Below are positions 34,652 to 42,472 of a stretch of DNA of 64,000 bases, piece by piece (the stretch's first letter is position 1; the number at the start of each line of letters is the position of its first letter). The stretch spans positions 67,748-131,747 of the forward strand of contig JAJDWX010000037.1 in the NCBI GenBank assembly GCA_022825385.1, written 5' to 3'. Under the pieces are notes generated by a model that was not told the origin of the DNA, did not search any database, and worked only from the letters and a program-made list of their open reading frames with translations. A program made the translations under genes and the position numbers. The stretch comes from Rhodothermales bacterium (GTDB taxonomy: Bacteria > Bacteroidota > Rhodothermia > Rhodothermales > VXPQ01).

Positions 34652-36841
34652 ATGTTCGCAACGCGACGCCAACGCATCGACGGTACGTTGACTACACAAT
34701 ACGCATCCTGCTTCGCGCCGCCCGCCAAAGCGGGCTTGCGTCGCCTGTGCCGAACAGGCGCGGCGGCGGCCTGTCTGGCGCTGCTCGCGGCGGGCGGATT
34801 GCGTCCGGCCCAGGCCCAGTTTGCGAACAAATGGCTTTCCGCAGGCTCGCTGCACAACTGGTATTCCGAAATCGGGAGCGAATGCGAAGCGTGCGGTTTC
34901 GTGAAGACGCAGCAGGACGGCTTGCGCTGGCCCGGCGTCTATCGTTATACGGATATGCAGGCGGCCAAGGCGCTGTGGATCGCCGCCCGAGACGTAACGG
35001 ACGAGTTCGGCGCTGCGTATCCGGCGCGCGTGGTGCACGTCGGCCCCCGGGTTTCGGGTTCCGGGGAATTCTTCCCGTTGCGCTTTGAAATGATAAGCCG
35101 TCGGGATCCGCCGGCGGTCTTCGTGGACGGGGCGCTTTCGGTGCCCGAAGCGGAAATGGCCAACGACAACGTGGACCCGGACCAGATTCCCGACGTGATG
35201 ATCGTGAACGAGGCGAACACGCTCCTCGGCGTTACGATGGAGCGCAAAATCATGCAGTTCAGCCAGGAATATCACGATAATTACCATGTGATGGAATATA
35301 CCTTCACGAATACGGGCAATACGGACGGCGACCCGGACATCGAATTGCCCGACCAGACGCTCGAAGGGGTGTATTTCTTCTTCCAGTGGCGCTTGTCCGT
35401 AGCGAAAGAAACGCGCTACGTCATAGGCAACGGCACCGGCTGGGGGCTGAACGCCATGCTGGATACGCGCGGCGACGGCGTGAAGCCGGACCCGCCGGGG
35501 GAAGATTTCCGGGCGCAGTTCGTATGGCACGGCAAGTTTCCTCCCTTTACGGCGTATGACAACCTGGGCGGCCCGATTCTGCCCCAGGCCTTGCCGGCGG
35601 CGAACATTGCGCCGACCGATACGCTCGGGCGCCTGGGCGCTTCCCAGTTCGCGGGTATCGTTACGCTGCATGCGGACACGTCGCCCGCCGACCCGACCGA
35701 CGACCCGGCGCAGCCCGCCACGACCACCTGGATCGGTTCGGACGAAACCTACACGTCGCAAAACGACGCGTTCAATCCGGCCAAAATGGAAGTGGAATAC
35801 AGTTTGATCACGAGCGGGCACCGGTCGCCCCGCCATGCCGACGTGGTGGAGCCTTCCGGCATGGACGGTTTCCTGAATCCGACGGGATCCCCCGCGCTGG
35901 GTACGCCCGGCGGCTTTTCCAATGCGAACGGATATGGTCCCTATACGCTTGCGCCGGGGGAAAGCGTACGTATCGTGATTGCGGAAGCGGCGGCGGGGCT
36001 GAGCCGGGAGGCCAACATTGCGATAGGCCGCGCCTACAAGGATTCGGGGGCCAACGACGCCTTGCCGATCTCCTACGAAGTGGGCGGGCGGGCGCATTCC
36101 ATGACCAAAAACGAATGGGTGTTTACGAGCCGGGACTCGCTTTTTCAAACATTCCGCCGCGCACGGGCCAATTTCGAATCGGGATATGCGATTCCTCGTC
36201 CGCCGGCGCCGCCCGCCATATTCGAGGTAAACGGCGGCGGGGATCGCATTGGGCTCCAGTGGCAGCCGTACGCTTCGGAAGCGTTGCCGGACGAGTGGGA
36301 AATCTACCGGGCCCAGGGCCGTTTCGACAGCACGTACACGCTGGTCCACAGCGCTCCCGGCAGCGCCACGTCCTACGACGACACGACCCCCATACGGGGC
36401 ATCGATTACTACTATTATATCGTGGGCGTCCGCTCGTCCAGCGATACGAACGGGATGACGCCCGCCGGCCCCCTGCGCAGCAGCCGCTACTACGCCCAGA
36501 CGTACACCCCCACCCAACTGAAGCGCCCGGCCGGGGAAAGCCTGTCCGACATACGGATCGTGCCGAACCCGTTCAACATCGGGTCCTCGCCCGACGTGCG
36601 CTTCCCGGATCAGACCGATAAACTGGCCTTTTTCAACATTCCCGGGCAGTGCACCATAGAAATATATACGCCGCTTGGAGAATTCGTCGACCGCATCGAA
36701 CATAGCGACGGCAGCGGGGACGCATTCTGGGATCACACCACGGCCTCTCGCCAGGTTGTGGCCAGCGGATTGTATATCGCGGTCGTCACGGACACGGAAA
36801 CGGGCGAGCGAGCGATCAAGAAATTCGTCCTCATCCGGTAA
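34652..36841 (+). CDS. Exported partner protein of the TonB receptor with C-terminal sorting domain
   Basis: A 729-residue protein without an assigned function. A long N-terminal signal region (LCRTGAAAACLALLAAGGL, then AQAQ) is followed by FANKWLSAGSLHNWYSEIGS. This opening and the large middle (QFSQEYHDNYHVMEYTFTNT; FVWHGKFPPFTAYDN) resemble the partner proteins found beside TonB receptors in this phylum. A fibronectin-like domain (about 520-600, WEIYRAQGRFDS) precedes RIVPNPFNIGSSPDVRFP and a sorting domain ending KKFVLIR. It is the plus-strand counterpart of 18750-22232, though shorter and lacking the acidic calcium repeats. It starts 2 bases after the receptor stop. Inference: substrate capture at the surface. 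Confidence 0.8.
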   Translation: MFATRRQRIDGTLTTQYASCFAPPAKAGLRRLCRTGAAAACLALLAAGGLRPAQAQFANKWLSAGSLHNWYSEIGSECEACGFVKTQQDGLRWPGVYRYTDMQAAKALWIAARDVTDEFGAAYPARVVHVGPRVSGSGEFFPLRFEMISRRDPPAVFVDGALSVPEAEMANDNVDPDQIPDVMIVNEANTLLGVTMERKIMQFSQEYHDNYHVMEYTFTNTGNTDGDPDIELPDQTLEGVYFFFQWRLSVAKETRYVIGNGTGWGLNAMLDTRGDGVKPDPPGEDFRAQFVWHGKFPPFTAYDNLGGPILPQALPAANIAPTDTLGRLGASQFAGIVTLHADTSPADPTDDPAQPATTTWIGSDETYTSQNDAFNPAKMEVEYSLITSGHRSPRHADVVEPSGMDGFLNPTGSPALGTPGGFSNANGYGPYTLAPGESVRIVIAEAAAGLSREANIAIGRAYKDSGANDALPISYEVGGRAHSMTKNEWVFTSRDSLFQTFRRARANFESGYAIPRPPAPPAIFEVNGGGDRIGLQWQPYASEALPDEWEIYRAQGRFDSTYTLVHSAPGSATSYDDTTPIRGIDYYYYIVGVRSSSDTNGMTPAGPLRSSRYYAQTYTPTQLKRPAGESLSDIRIVPNPFNIGSSPDVRFPDQTDKLAFFNIPGQCTIEIYTPLGEFVDRIEHSDGSGDAFWDHTTASRQVVASGLYIAVVTDTETGERAIKKFVLIR

Positions 36842-36858
36842 GCGCAAGGCCACGACGC

Positions 36859-37902
36859 ATGAAAGGATTCGCACGCATAGCGACAGGATGTTGCCTGCTG
36901 GTTTCGCTGGCGCTCTGGCCCGCTGCGGCAAACGCCCAGCAGGACAAGATTGCCCAGACCGGGATGAAATTCCTCAGTTTCTCGCCCAGCCCGCGCGCCG
37001 CCGCCCTCGGAGACGCCATGTCGGCCATGGAAGGCGACGCCCGGAATCTGTTCTACAATCCGGCGAGCATGGGGTGGCAACGCGCGTACGTAAGCGCATC
37101 CATGGCCACGACGCAATGGATCGCCGACATTGATTTTTACGCCGGGAGCCTGTCTTTCCGGCCTGCCGGCGGGCGTCTGGGCGTGTTTGGCTTTTCCTTC
37201 ATGAGCGTGGATTTCGGCGAACTCGAAGAAACGATTCGTTTCGACAACGACGACGGATTTATGGATATCGGCACGTTCAGTCCCATGTCCTGGGTCTTCG
37301 GTTTCGGGTATGCGCGGCCCTTGAGCGACCGCTTTTCCGTAGGCGGCCATGTGAAATACGCCCAGGAGAACCTGGCCGAGAGCATTGTGGGCTACGCGAC
37401 GGAGGGGGACAACGAGTACGTTCGCGCCGACAACAGCGCCGGCGTGTACGCGTTCGACTTCGGCGTACTGTACAAAACCGGGTTTCGCAGCCTGAACTTT
37501 GCGGTGGACGCGCGCAATTTTTCGCAGGAAATCGTCTACGAGGAAGAAAGTCTTCAGCTCCCCCTTACGCTTTCCATTGGCGTATCCATGGACGTCATGG
37601 ACCTCTTGGCGGCGACCGGAACCGGCGCGCAAGGCCGAAAATTGCACGCCCTGCGCATTGCGTTGAATGCGTCCAATCCGCGCGACTTCTCGGAGCAGAT
37701 CAAGGTGGGCGGCGAATATTCGTTTTTGCAAACCTTCTCCTTGCGGGCCGGCTATGCGTTTCCGTCGGACGTGCAGGGGGTGACGTTCGGGGTCGGCGTA
37801 CAGCGGCTATTCGGCAATGGCGGGTTTTCGGCGGATTACTCCGCCACCACCTTCGATATTTTTTCCACGGTGCATCGCATTGCCCTGTCCTTTTCTCTCT
37901 AA
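36859..37902 (+). CDS. PorV/PorQ-family outer-membrane barrel protein
   Basis: A 347-residue protein with a signal peptide (MKGFARIATGCCLLVSLALW, PAAANAQ). It carries the family hallmark TGMKFLSFSPSPRAAALGDAMSA and NLFYNPASMGWQ near residues 35-75. The remainder alternates amphipathic strands and ends RIALSFSL. It is third in the operon, 17 bases after the surface-protein gene and directly abutting the TIG lipoprotein gene. It is related to, but clearly diverged from, the PorV-like protein encoded at 17708-18748. Expected to handle sorting-domain cargo or hydrophobic substrates with its operon partners. Confidence 0.86.
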   Translation: MKGFARIATGCCLLVSLALWPAAANAQQDKIAQTGMKFLSFSPSPRAAALGDAMSAMEGDARNLFYNPASMGWQRAYVSASMATTQWIADIDFYAGSLSFRPAGGRLGVFGFSFMSVDFGELEETIRFDNDDGFMDIGTFSPMSWVFGFGYARPLSDRFSVGGHVKYAQENLAESIVGYATEGDNEYVRADNSAGVYAFDFGVLYKTGFRSLNFAVDARNFSQEIVYEEESLQLPLTLSIGVSMDVMDLLAATGTGAQGRKLHALRIALNASNPRDFSEQIKVGGEYSFLQTFSLRAGYAFPSDVQGVTFGVGVQRLFGNGGFSADYSATTFDIFSTVHRIALSFSL

Positions 37903-39165
37903 ATGCGTTCCTGCCCAGACGCCTTGCATGCAATGAAACCGGGATTCGCCGCGCCGCGCCATAGCGACTTTGCTGTCCGAAAACCGACGTTCGGGTCGGT
38001 TGCGCGGTCGTATGTCGGGGCCGCGGCCCTGCTTTTCGCCTTTGCAATGGCCGGATGCGATTCCGGCCCGGCGCCCAGTTTGTACGACCCGGACCGTGCC
38101 TCTGGACCCGATCCCGCGATTACGTCCATCGAACCGGCCGGATTCGCCCTGGCGGGCGTAGATATCGTAACGCTTGCCGGCAGCAACTTTTCGGCGGACG
38201 CCGCCAATAACCTGGTGTATTTCAACGAAGTCCGCGCAGAGGTGGCGGAAGCCTCGCCCACAAGCCTTAAGGTCAAGGCGCCTGCAACGCCGGGCGCTGA
38301 TATAGAGGTTCGGGTTTCCGTATTGGGCGCGGAAAATTACAGCAACGGGATTCCCTACCGGCTCGAAGCGGCGGTCGAGTCGTTCGGCGAAATCGCCGGA
38401 TTCGAAGAGCCGTTTTCCATTACTTCCGATCTGGCGGGCAATCTGTACGTGTCCATGAATGTCAACGGGCGCTCCGCAGGGGTTTTGCGTATGGCCCCCG
38501 ACGGTACGCGCAGCCCCTTCATAGAATCGAACTTTATATGGAGGAGCATGGCGTATGGCACGGACGACATGTTGTACGCGGTCCGCGGAGTGCGCGCCGT
38601 CTTCCGGTTCATGGAAGGGGGAAGGCAGCAAGTATGGGTTGCTGTTCCAGACAACGCTGTGAGACTTTCGGCGATGACGTTCGACCCGGATAACAATATG
38701 TGGGCGGGCGGCAACAACGAAAACATCTACCGCATCGCCCCGGACAAATCGGTGGAAGCGTTTCCTTTCGAGGCGAACGTTCGCGCGCTGCGTTTCTTCG
38801 ACGGCTATTTGTACGCCGCCGCCACGCGGGACAACGCAAGCGGCATATGGCGCTGGCCGGTTGCCGGAGGGGAGCCCGGAGAAGCCGAACGGTACTTTGA
38901 CGTAACCGGAGCGAACGGCGCGGAAGCCCTGGCGCTTGCCTTTGCGACGAACGGCGACTTGTTTGTGGGGACGAACGGGGCGGACCCTGTGTTGCTGGTG
39001 GAGCCGGGCGGCGAGGGAAGCGTACTCTATCCTGGCTTGTTGCTTCCGGCGGCGGCCTCGTTCGCCTGGGGCGACGCGCCCAACCTGTATATGGTTCAGG
39101 GAAGAACGGATGCAACGACGCCGGATCTGATCCGAATCAATACCCGTCGCGAAGGCGCGCGATAG
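37903..39165 (+). CDS. Lipoprotein with an IPT/TIG domain and NHL/SMP-30-like propeller
   Basis: About 420 residues. ATG 37903 begins on the base after the preceding stop codon; ATG 37933 is an alternative start. A hydrophobic stretch ends in the lipobox FAMAGC, followed by DSGPAP, so it is probably lipid-anchored. The TIG domain (about 65-140) reads ITSIEPAGFALAGVDIVTLA, SNFSADAANNLVYFN and ends PYRLEAA. Six or so propeller-like repeats follow (ITSDLAGNLYVSMN, MAYGTDDMLYAVRG, AMTFDPDNNMWAGG, LALAFATNGDLFVGT). The fold suggests sugar or lactone binding; no enzyme residues were identified. It is last in the receptor operon and may present substrate at the surface. Confidence 0.85.
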   Translation: MRSCPDALHAMKPGFAAPRHSDFAVRKPTFGSVARSYVGAAALLFAFAMAGCDSGPAPSLYDPDRASGPDPAITSIEPAGFALAGVDIVTLAGSNFSADAANNLVYFNEVRAEVAEASPTSLKVKAPATPGADIEVRVSVLGAENYSNGIPYRLEAAVESFGEIAGFEEPFSITSDLAGNLYVSMNVNGRSAGVLRMAPDGTRSPFIESNFIWRSMAYGTDDMLYAVRGVRAVFRFMEGGRQQVWVAVPDNAVRLSAMTFDPDNNMWAGGNNENIYRIAPDKSVEAFPFEANVRALRFFDGYLYAAATRDNASGIWRWPVAGGEPGEAERYFDVTGANGAEALALAFATNGDLFVGTNGADPVLLVEPGGEGSVLYPGLLLPAAASFAWGDAPNLYMVQGRTDATTPDLIRINTRREGAR

Positions 39166-39336
39166 CCCTTTTGGTGAAGATATGCCTAATACGACAAAAA
39201 AAACTTGTATATCCTTGCATATGTACTGCCGAATAGTTTCTTTGGAAACACTACGGTAATATCGTAGCAAGCACCTTGAATATGTACCCTGTTGGTACGC
39301 AAACCTGCCTCAGCCCACTTAAACCCCGTATTCACC

Positions 39337-40779
39337 ATGAAACGACTTCTACTAAGCCTTTTCGTACTCCTTCTTGCTCCTGCGACGGCGTTGGGGCAAT
39401 GGACTTATTCGTCCGATGTTTCGCTTGCTATTCATGGTTCCTTGTCCCATTCTTCGGGCATGCATGGCGTCGCCTTTGATCCCGACGGCAAGTTATGGGT
39501 ACAGTCGTACTATCCTACGGATAGCGTAATGGTGCCTCAGTTGGAAAACGACTATGGAGACAGTTACGCCATTCACGTATTCAATGCGGACGGTACGCAG
39601 GCGGACTTCTCTCCCATAAAGTTCGCAATGTCCGCCGATGGCATGATCGCGGATACGCTGGGCGCTTCCTGGGACGGCAGCGAATGGCAGAGCGGCCATG
39701 CTACTTCAGGCGGGCGCGGTATTACCGTGGACATGGAAGGCAACATCCTTGCGTCGCAGTACAGAACGCTGTACAAGTTCGATTACAAAACGGGCGCTGC
39801 GTTGGCCAAGAACGATTTTACGAGCTATCCGGCAGGCGCCAGCGGGCTCACCAAGCCTGCTGCGGGCGGCAATAACGTGTTCGTATCCTTTGTTGTCGCT
39901 GGCGCTAACGGGAGGGGAGTCCTGGTGTTGAATAAGGATGATCTGTCCGTCGAGTCCACCATTGGGAATGCGGATGGCACGGTTCCGGGTTTGTCTCGCA
40001 GCCTTGAGGTGTCGGCAGACGGTCATCGCGTTTTCTGGCCGATGTTTCTTACCCAGGCTATTGTGGAGTATGCCCGTCCGGATGAATTCTCGGATTACGA
40101 TTCTGTAGGCGTAGTGATTTCGGGCGTCGAGGGCGAGTCGATGACCCGTAGCCCGGCCGGGCACCTTTGGGTAGGTTCCGGCTCGACTCGGGATCTGAAT
40201 ATGCCCACATACGACCCTGACAATGTGCTCGAAACGTCCTGGGAGCCCAAGACCCATTACGCGTTCGACATGGCGGACCTTAAGCCTGACATGGTCCCCG
40301 TTGCCAAAGACCATATCACATGGCATGCAAGCGATAGCGCGGTCGATGACGATGGCAGCGGGTTTCCCAGAGGCATTGCTTTCTCGCCGGATGGGAAGAC
40401 GGTGGCTCTCGCTCAGTTTACCGGTGCTCCGCCCCTGATCCGGGTATATACGGGCATGACGACAACCAGCGCGGAAGACGAGCCGTTCGAATTGCCCGAA
40501 CAGTTCGTGCTCCACCAGAATTACCCGAATCCGTTCAATCCCTCCACGATGATCGAGTATGAGGTAATGGAGGCTGCGCCGGTTACGGTCCGCATATACG
40601 ATACGCTGGGTCGCGTCGTATCTACGTTGGTAAACGGGGCGATGCAGCAGCCTGGAACGTACAGCGTACAGTGGAATGGCCGTACGTCGTCTGGCGGGCA
40701 GTTGGCAAGCGGCATGTATTTCTACTCGCTGGAGACGCCGACCTTCCGTCAGGTCCGGCAGATGGCGCTGGTGAAGTAA
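39337..40779 (+). CDS. Exported beta-propeller-like protein with C-terminal sorting domain
   Basis: ATG 39337 is chosen because it opens a signal peptide (MKRLLLSLFVLLLAPATALG); an upstream start would add 15 unrelated residues. Product is 480 residues. Repeats resembling NHL/SMP-30 blades include GMHGVAFDPDGKLWVQSYYP, GRGITVDMEGNILASQYRTL, SRSLEVSADGHRVFWPM and PRGIAFSPDGKTVALAQF. The sorting domain is canonical (HQNYPNPFNPSTMIEYEV, ending RQMALVK). It has its own spacer (39166-39336), with a weak CTACG/CGTAG inverted repeat at 39251-39267, and its own terminator, so it seems monocistronic. Function unknown; possibly a secreted lactonase-like or binding protein. Confidence 0.86.
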   Translation: MKRLLLSLFVLLLAPATALGQWTYSSDVSLAIHGSLSHSSGMHGVAFDPDGKLWVQSYYPTDSVMVPQLENDYGDSYAIHVFNADGTQADFSPIKFAMSADGMIADTLGASWDGSEWQSGHATSGGRGITVDMEGNILASQYRTLYKFDYKTGAALAKNDFTSYPAGASGLTKPAAGGNNVFVSFVVAGANGRGVLVLNKDDLSVESTIGNADGTVPGLSRSLEVSADGHRVFWPMFLTQAIVEYARPDEFSDYDSVGVVISGVEGESMTRSPAGHLWVGSGSTRDLNMPTYDPDNVLETSWEPKTHYAFDMADLKPDMVPVAKDHITWHASDSAVDDDGSGFPRGIAFSPDGKTVALAQFTGAPPLIRVYTGMTTTSAEDEPFELPEQFVLHQNYPNPFNPSTMIEYEVMEAAPVTVRIYDTLGRVVSTLVNGAMQQPGTYSVQWNGRTSSGGQLASGMYFYSLETPTFRQVRQMALVK

Positions 40780-40824
40780 CTGTCCGGCTTTGCAGACGGC
40801 CTCGTCCGTTTCGCAAGAACAGGG

Positions 40825-40857
40825 AAGGGCCCTTCCTCGGAAGAGGGAGGGCCTTTT
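40825..40857 (+). terminator. Intrinsic terminator after the propeller gene
   Basis: GGCCCTTCC (40828-40836) pairs with GGGAGGGCC (40845-40853), with one G-T wobble, and is followed by TTTT. It lies 46 bases past the stop at 40779 and separates this gene from the convergent small-gene cluster on the minus strand. Confidence 0.75.
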
Positions 40858-40927
40858 GCTTGTTGCTTATCGGGAATTACAGCCCATTGCCAGGAAGGCG
40901 CTCCCGGCCTGAAATCTCCTCAAGGAT

Positions 40928-41182
40928 TTACCCTATCCAGAGGCCCAGCACGGTGACGGACAAGGCGGCAAGGGCGATGCCCGTTCCGACGACCCAGCAA
41001 GTAATTGCGAATTTCGCCGCGCTGATTTCGCTGCGCACGGCACTTATTTCGCTTCGTACGGCGCTGATTTCGCTGCGCACGAAGTCTTTCGTTGCGACTT
41101 CGTCGTACTGTTTTTCGACGGCGGACGCAATGACCCTGGCGTGCGCTTCGGCGTGTTTTTTATCGATGCCTGCGGCGGTCAT
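40928..41182 (-). CDS. Small tail-anchored coiled-coil protein (DUF1640/CCDC90-like), copy A
   Basis: An 84-residue protein. The N-terminal helix GIDKKHAEAHARVIASAVEK, then EVATKDFVRSEIS, is the pattern of the DUF1640 (CCDC90-like) group. It is followed by three VRSEISA-type heptads and a single C-terminal membrane segment (CWVVGTGIALAALSVTVLGL, then WIG). It is nearly identical to the protein at 41949-42191, from which it differs mainly by two extra heptads and a different N-terminal few residues. The shared tail also ends the gene at 41189-41716. Function of the family in bacteria is unknown. It is the most downstream of three minus-strand genes. Confidence 0.8.
   Translation of the reverse strand: MTAAGIDKKHAEAHARVIASAVEKQYDEVATKDFVRSEISAVRSEISAVRSEISAAKFAITCWVVGTGIALAALSVTVLGLWIG
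41021..41083. repeat. Three tandem 21-bp units encoding heptads
   Basis: Units 41021-41041, 41042-41062 and 41063-41083 each encode the seven residues VRSEISA (minus strand). The paralogue at 41949-42191 has one unit, so the array has expanded or contracted by whole heptads and keeps the coiled-coil phase. Units 1 and 3 are almost identical; unit 2 has synonymous changes. Confidence 0.8.
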
Positions 41183-41188
41183 AAGATT

Positions 41189-41716
41189 TCACCCTTTCCA
41201 GAGGCCCAGCACGGCAATAACCAGGCCTGCAACAGCAATGCCCGTTCCGATAGTCCAACGGATTTGTTTGTCGAACTTCTCCGCAATGGTCGTTTCCATT
41301 TTACCGAATCGCTCCGCTATCGTTGTGTCCACTTCCCCGAATTTTTTCGAAAGCGTTGTATCCACCTCGCCGAATTTTTCGGCCAGCGCTGTGTTCTGCT
41401 TGTCGAATTTTTCGGCGATGGTCGTTTCCATTTTGCCGAATCGCTCGGCAATCACTGTGTTTTGCCTGCCAAATTGCTCGGCAATTGCTGCGTTCTGCTT
41501 GTCGAATCTTTCCGCAATCGCTGTTTCAACCTTGCCAAATCGTTCGGCAATCGCTGTGTCCTGTCTGCCGAATTTCTCTGCAAGGACTGTATTCTGCCTG
41601 CCGAATTGCTCCGCAAGCTCGGTGCGGACGTCGCCTGTTTCGGCGCGTACTTCAGCGCGGACAAAGTCAGAAACGGGAATCGTCGGGTTGTCCGTTTTTC
41701 CGGGTTCCTTCGCCAT
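41189..41716 (-). CDS. Tail-anchored hendecad coiled-coil protein
   Basis: ATG 41716 is chosen because a good ribosome site (GAGGTGGAG) precedes it; the longer frame from 41914 adds 66 low-complexity residues across a conserved hairpin. Product is 175 residues. Residues 35-151 are ten 11-residue repeats of the pattern AE[KRQ]F[GD][KR]xxTxI plus a partial eleventh, which predicts a long, nearly straight or right-handed coiled coil. Residues 152-175 are one membrane helix (RWTIGTGIAVAGLVIAVLGL, then WKG), homologous to the tails of both neighbours. It is expected as a rod held by its C terminus in the inner membrane, probably oligomeric. No family was recognised beyond the DUF1640-like tail. 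Confidence 0.8.
   Translation of the reverse strand: MAKEPGKTDNPTIPVSDFVRAEVRAETGDVRTELAEQFGRQNTVLAEKFGRQDTAIAERFGKVETAIAERFDKQNAAIAEQFGRQNTVIAERFGKMETTIAEKFDKQNTALAEKFGEVDTTLSKKFGEVDTTIAERFGKMETTIAEKFDKQIRWTIGTGIAVAGLVIAVLGLWKG
41264..41614. repeat. 33-bp tandem coding repeats (hendecads)
   Basis: Ten complete 33-bp units plus 21 bp encode the 11-residue repeats of the gene above. Third positions vary between units, so selection seems to hold the protein pattern rather than recent DNA duplication. Confidence 0.85.
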
Positions 41717-41870
41717 GTTCTCCACCTCTTTGAGGATTTGCGTTTTTGATGTACGCTCGTCAGGGTCGGGCGTGTTCCGCGTTCGCCGCGTTCCCGCGCC
41801 GTGTGCGGGGTTCTGAAGGGCTTGTCTGGTTTCCGGCATATCGCAATCGTTGTTTGGGGTTGTTCCTGTA

Positions 41871-41902
41871 GCGTCGGCGGAGCCATTTCGCCCCGCCGTC
41901 GC
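41871..41902. promoter_or_regulatory. Conserved hairpin upstream of the hendecad gene
   Basis: GCGTCGGCGGAGC (41871-41883) pairs with GCCCCGCCGTCGC (41890-41902), two mismatches in 13. The same block, followed by CCCCNATAGAC and then AATATACCCTT, recurs at 42282-42305 before the next small gene. It lies about 155-186 bases upstream of the start at 41716 on the minus strand. Confidence 0.5.
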
Positions 41903-41948
41903 CCCCATAGACAAATTGCTAACCGGAATATACCCTTCGCGAGAATAT

Positions 41949-42191
41949 TTATCCTATCCAGAGACCCAGCACGGTTACGGACAAGGCGCCAAGGGCGATG
42001 CCCGTTCCGACGACCCAGCAAATAATGGTGAATTTCGCCGCGCTGATTTCGCTGCGCACGAAGTCTTTCGTCGCGACTTCGTCGTACTGTTTTTCGACGG
42101 CGGACGCAATGACCCTGGCGTGCGCTTCGGCGTGTTTTTTATCGATGCCTGCGGCGGCGAGGTCTGCGGCCATGGATAGGGTGTCCATCAT
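41949..42191 (-). CDS. Small tail-anchored coiled-coil protein (DUF1640/CCDC90-like), copy B
   Basis: An 80-residue protein, first of the three tandem minus-strand genes. It reads MMDTLSMAADLAAAGIDKKH, then AEAHARVIASAVEKQYDEVA and TKDFVRSEISAAK, then one C-terminal membrane helix (CWVVGTGIALGALSVTVLGL, WIG). The Ala/Gly-rich N terminus with AGIDKKHAEAHA is the typical DUF1640 opening. DNA is over 90% identical by eye to 40928-41182 through most of the length, so one arose by duplication. The repeated hairpin block at 42282-42305 lies about 90 bases upstream. Expected to form membrane-anchored oligomers; role unknown. Confidence 0.8.
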   Translation of the reverse strand: MMDTLSMAADLAAAGIDKKHAEAHARVIASAVEKQYDEVATKDFVRSEISAAKFTIICWVVGTGIALGALSVTVLGLWIG

Positions 42192-42281
42192 GACGTTTGC
42201 TGGCGGTTTGGGGTGAATACTTTATGCGTACGGCAGCGGTTCCGGCGCAATGCGCTCGCCACTCCATTCGCTTCTCTTGAC

Positions 42282-42305
42282 CGGCGGAGCCATTTTGCCC
42301 CGCCG
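42282..42305. promoter_or_regulatory. Second copy of the conserved hairpin block
   Basis: CGGCGGAGC (42282-42290) pairs with GCCCCGCCG (42297-42305), one mismatch, followed by TCGCCCCTATAGAC and further on AATATACCCTT, as at 41871-41940. It lies in the 281-base gap 42192-42472, upstream of the gene starting at 42191. Confidence 0.5.
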
Positions 42306-42374
42306 TCGCCCCTATAGACCCAGGAATGACCGAAATATACCCTTGGCCAGAAAAATTTTCTCCGCCAAATCCTG

Positions 42375-42391
42375 GGGCGAAATTATCGCCC
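42375..42391 (-). terminator. Weak hairpin downstream of the HEAT/cytochrome gene
   Basis: GGGCGA and TCGCCC flank AATTA, 82 bases past the stop of the gene ending at 42473 on the minus strand. T-rich DNA follows only after a gap, so termination here is doubtful. Confidence 0.3.
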
Positions 42392-42472
42392 GCAACGGCA
42401 ACCTTAAAAACTAAGGCCGCGAAAATCGAAGGTTAAATAATTAAGGATGCGCTCGTGGCAAGGCGCTTTGTC

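Noticed and set aside
41264-41614. Could the 33-bp repeats be a CRISPR or a non-coding satellite?
   Set aside because: There are no spacers, every unit keeps one reading frame without stops, and changes fall mainly in synonymous or conservative positions, so it is a coding repeat.
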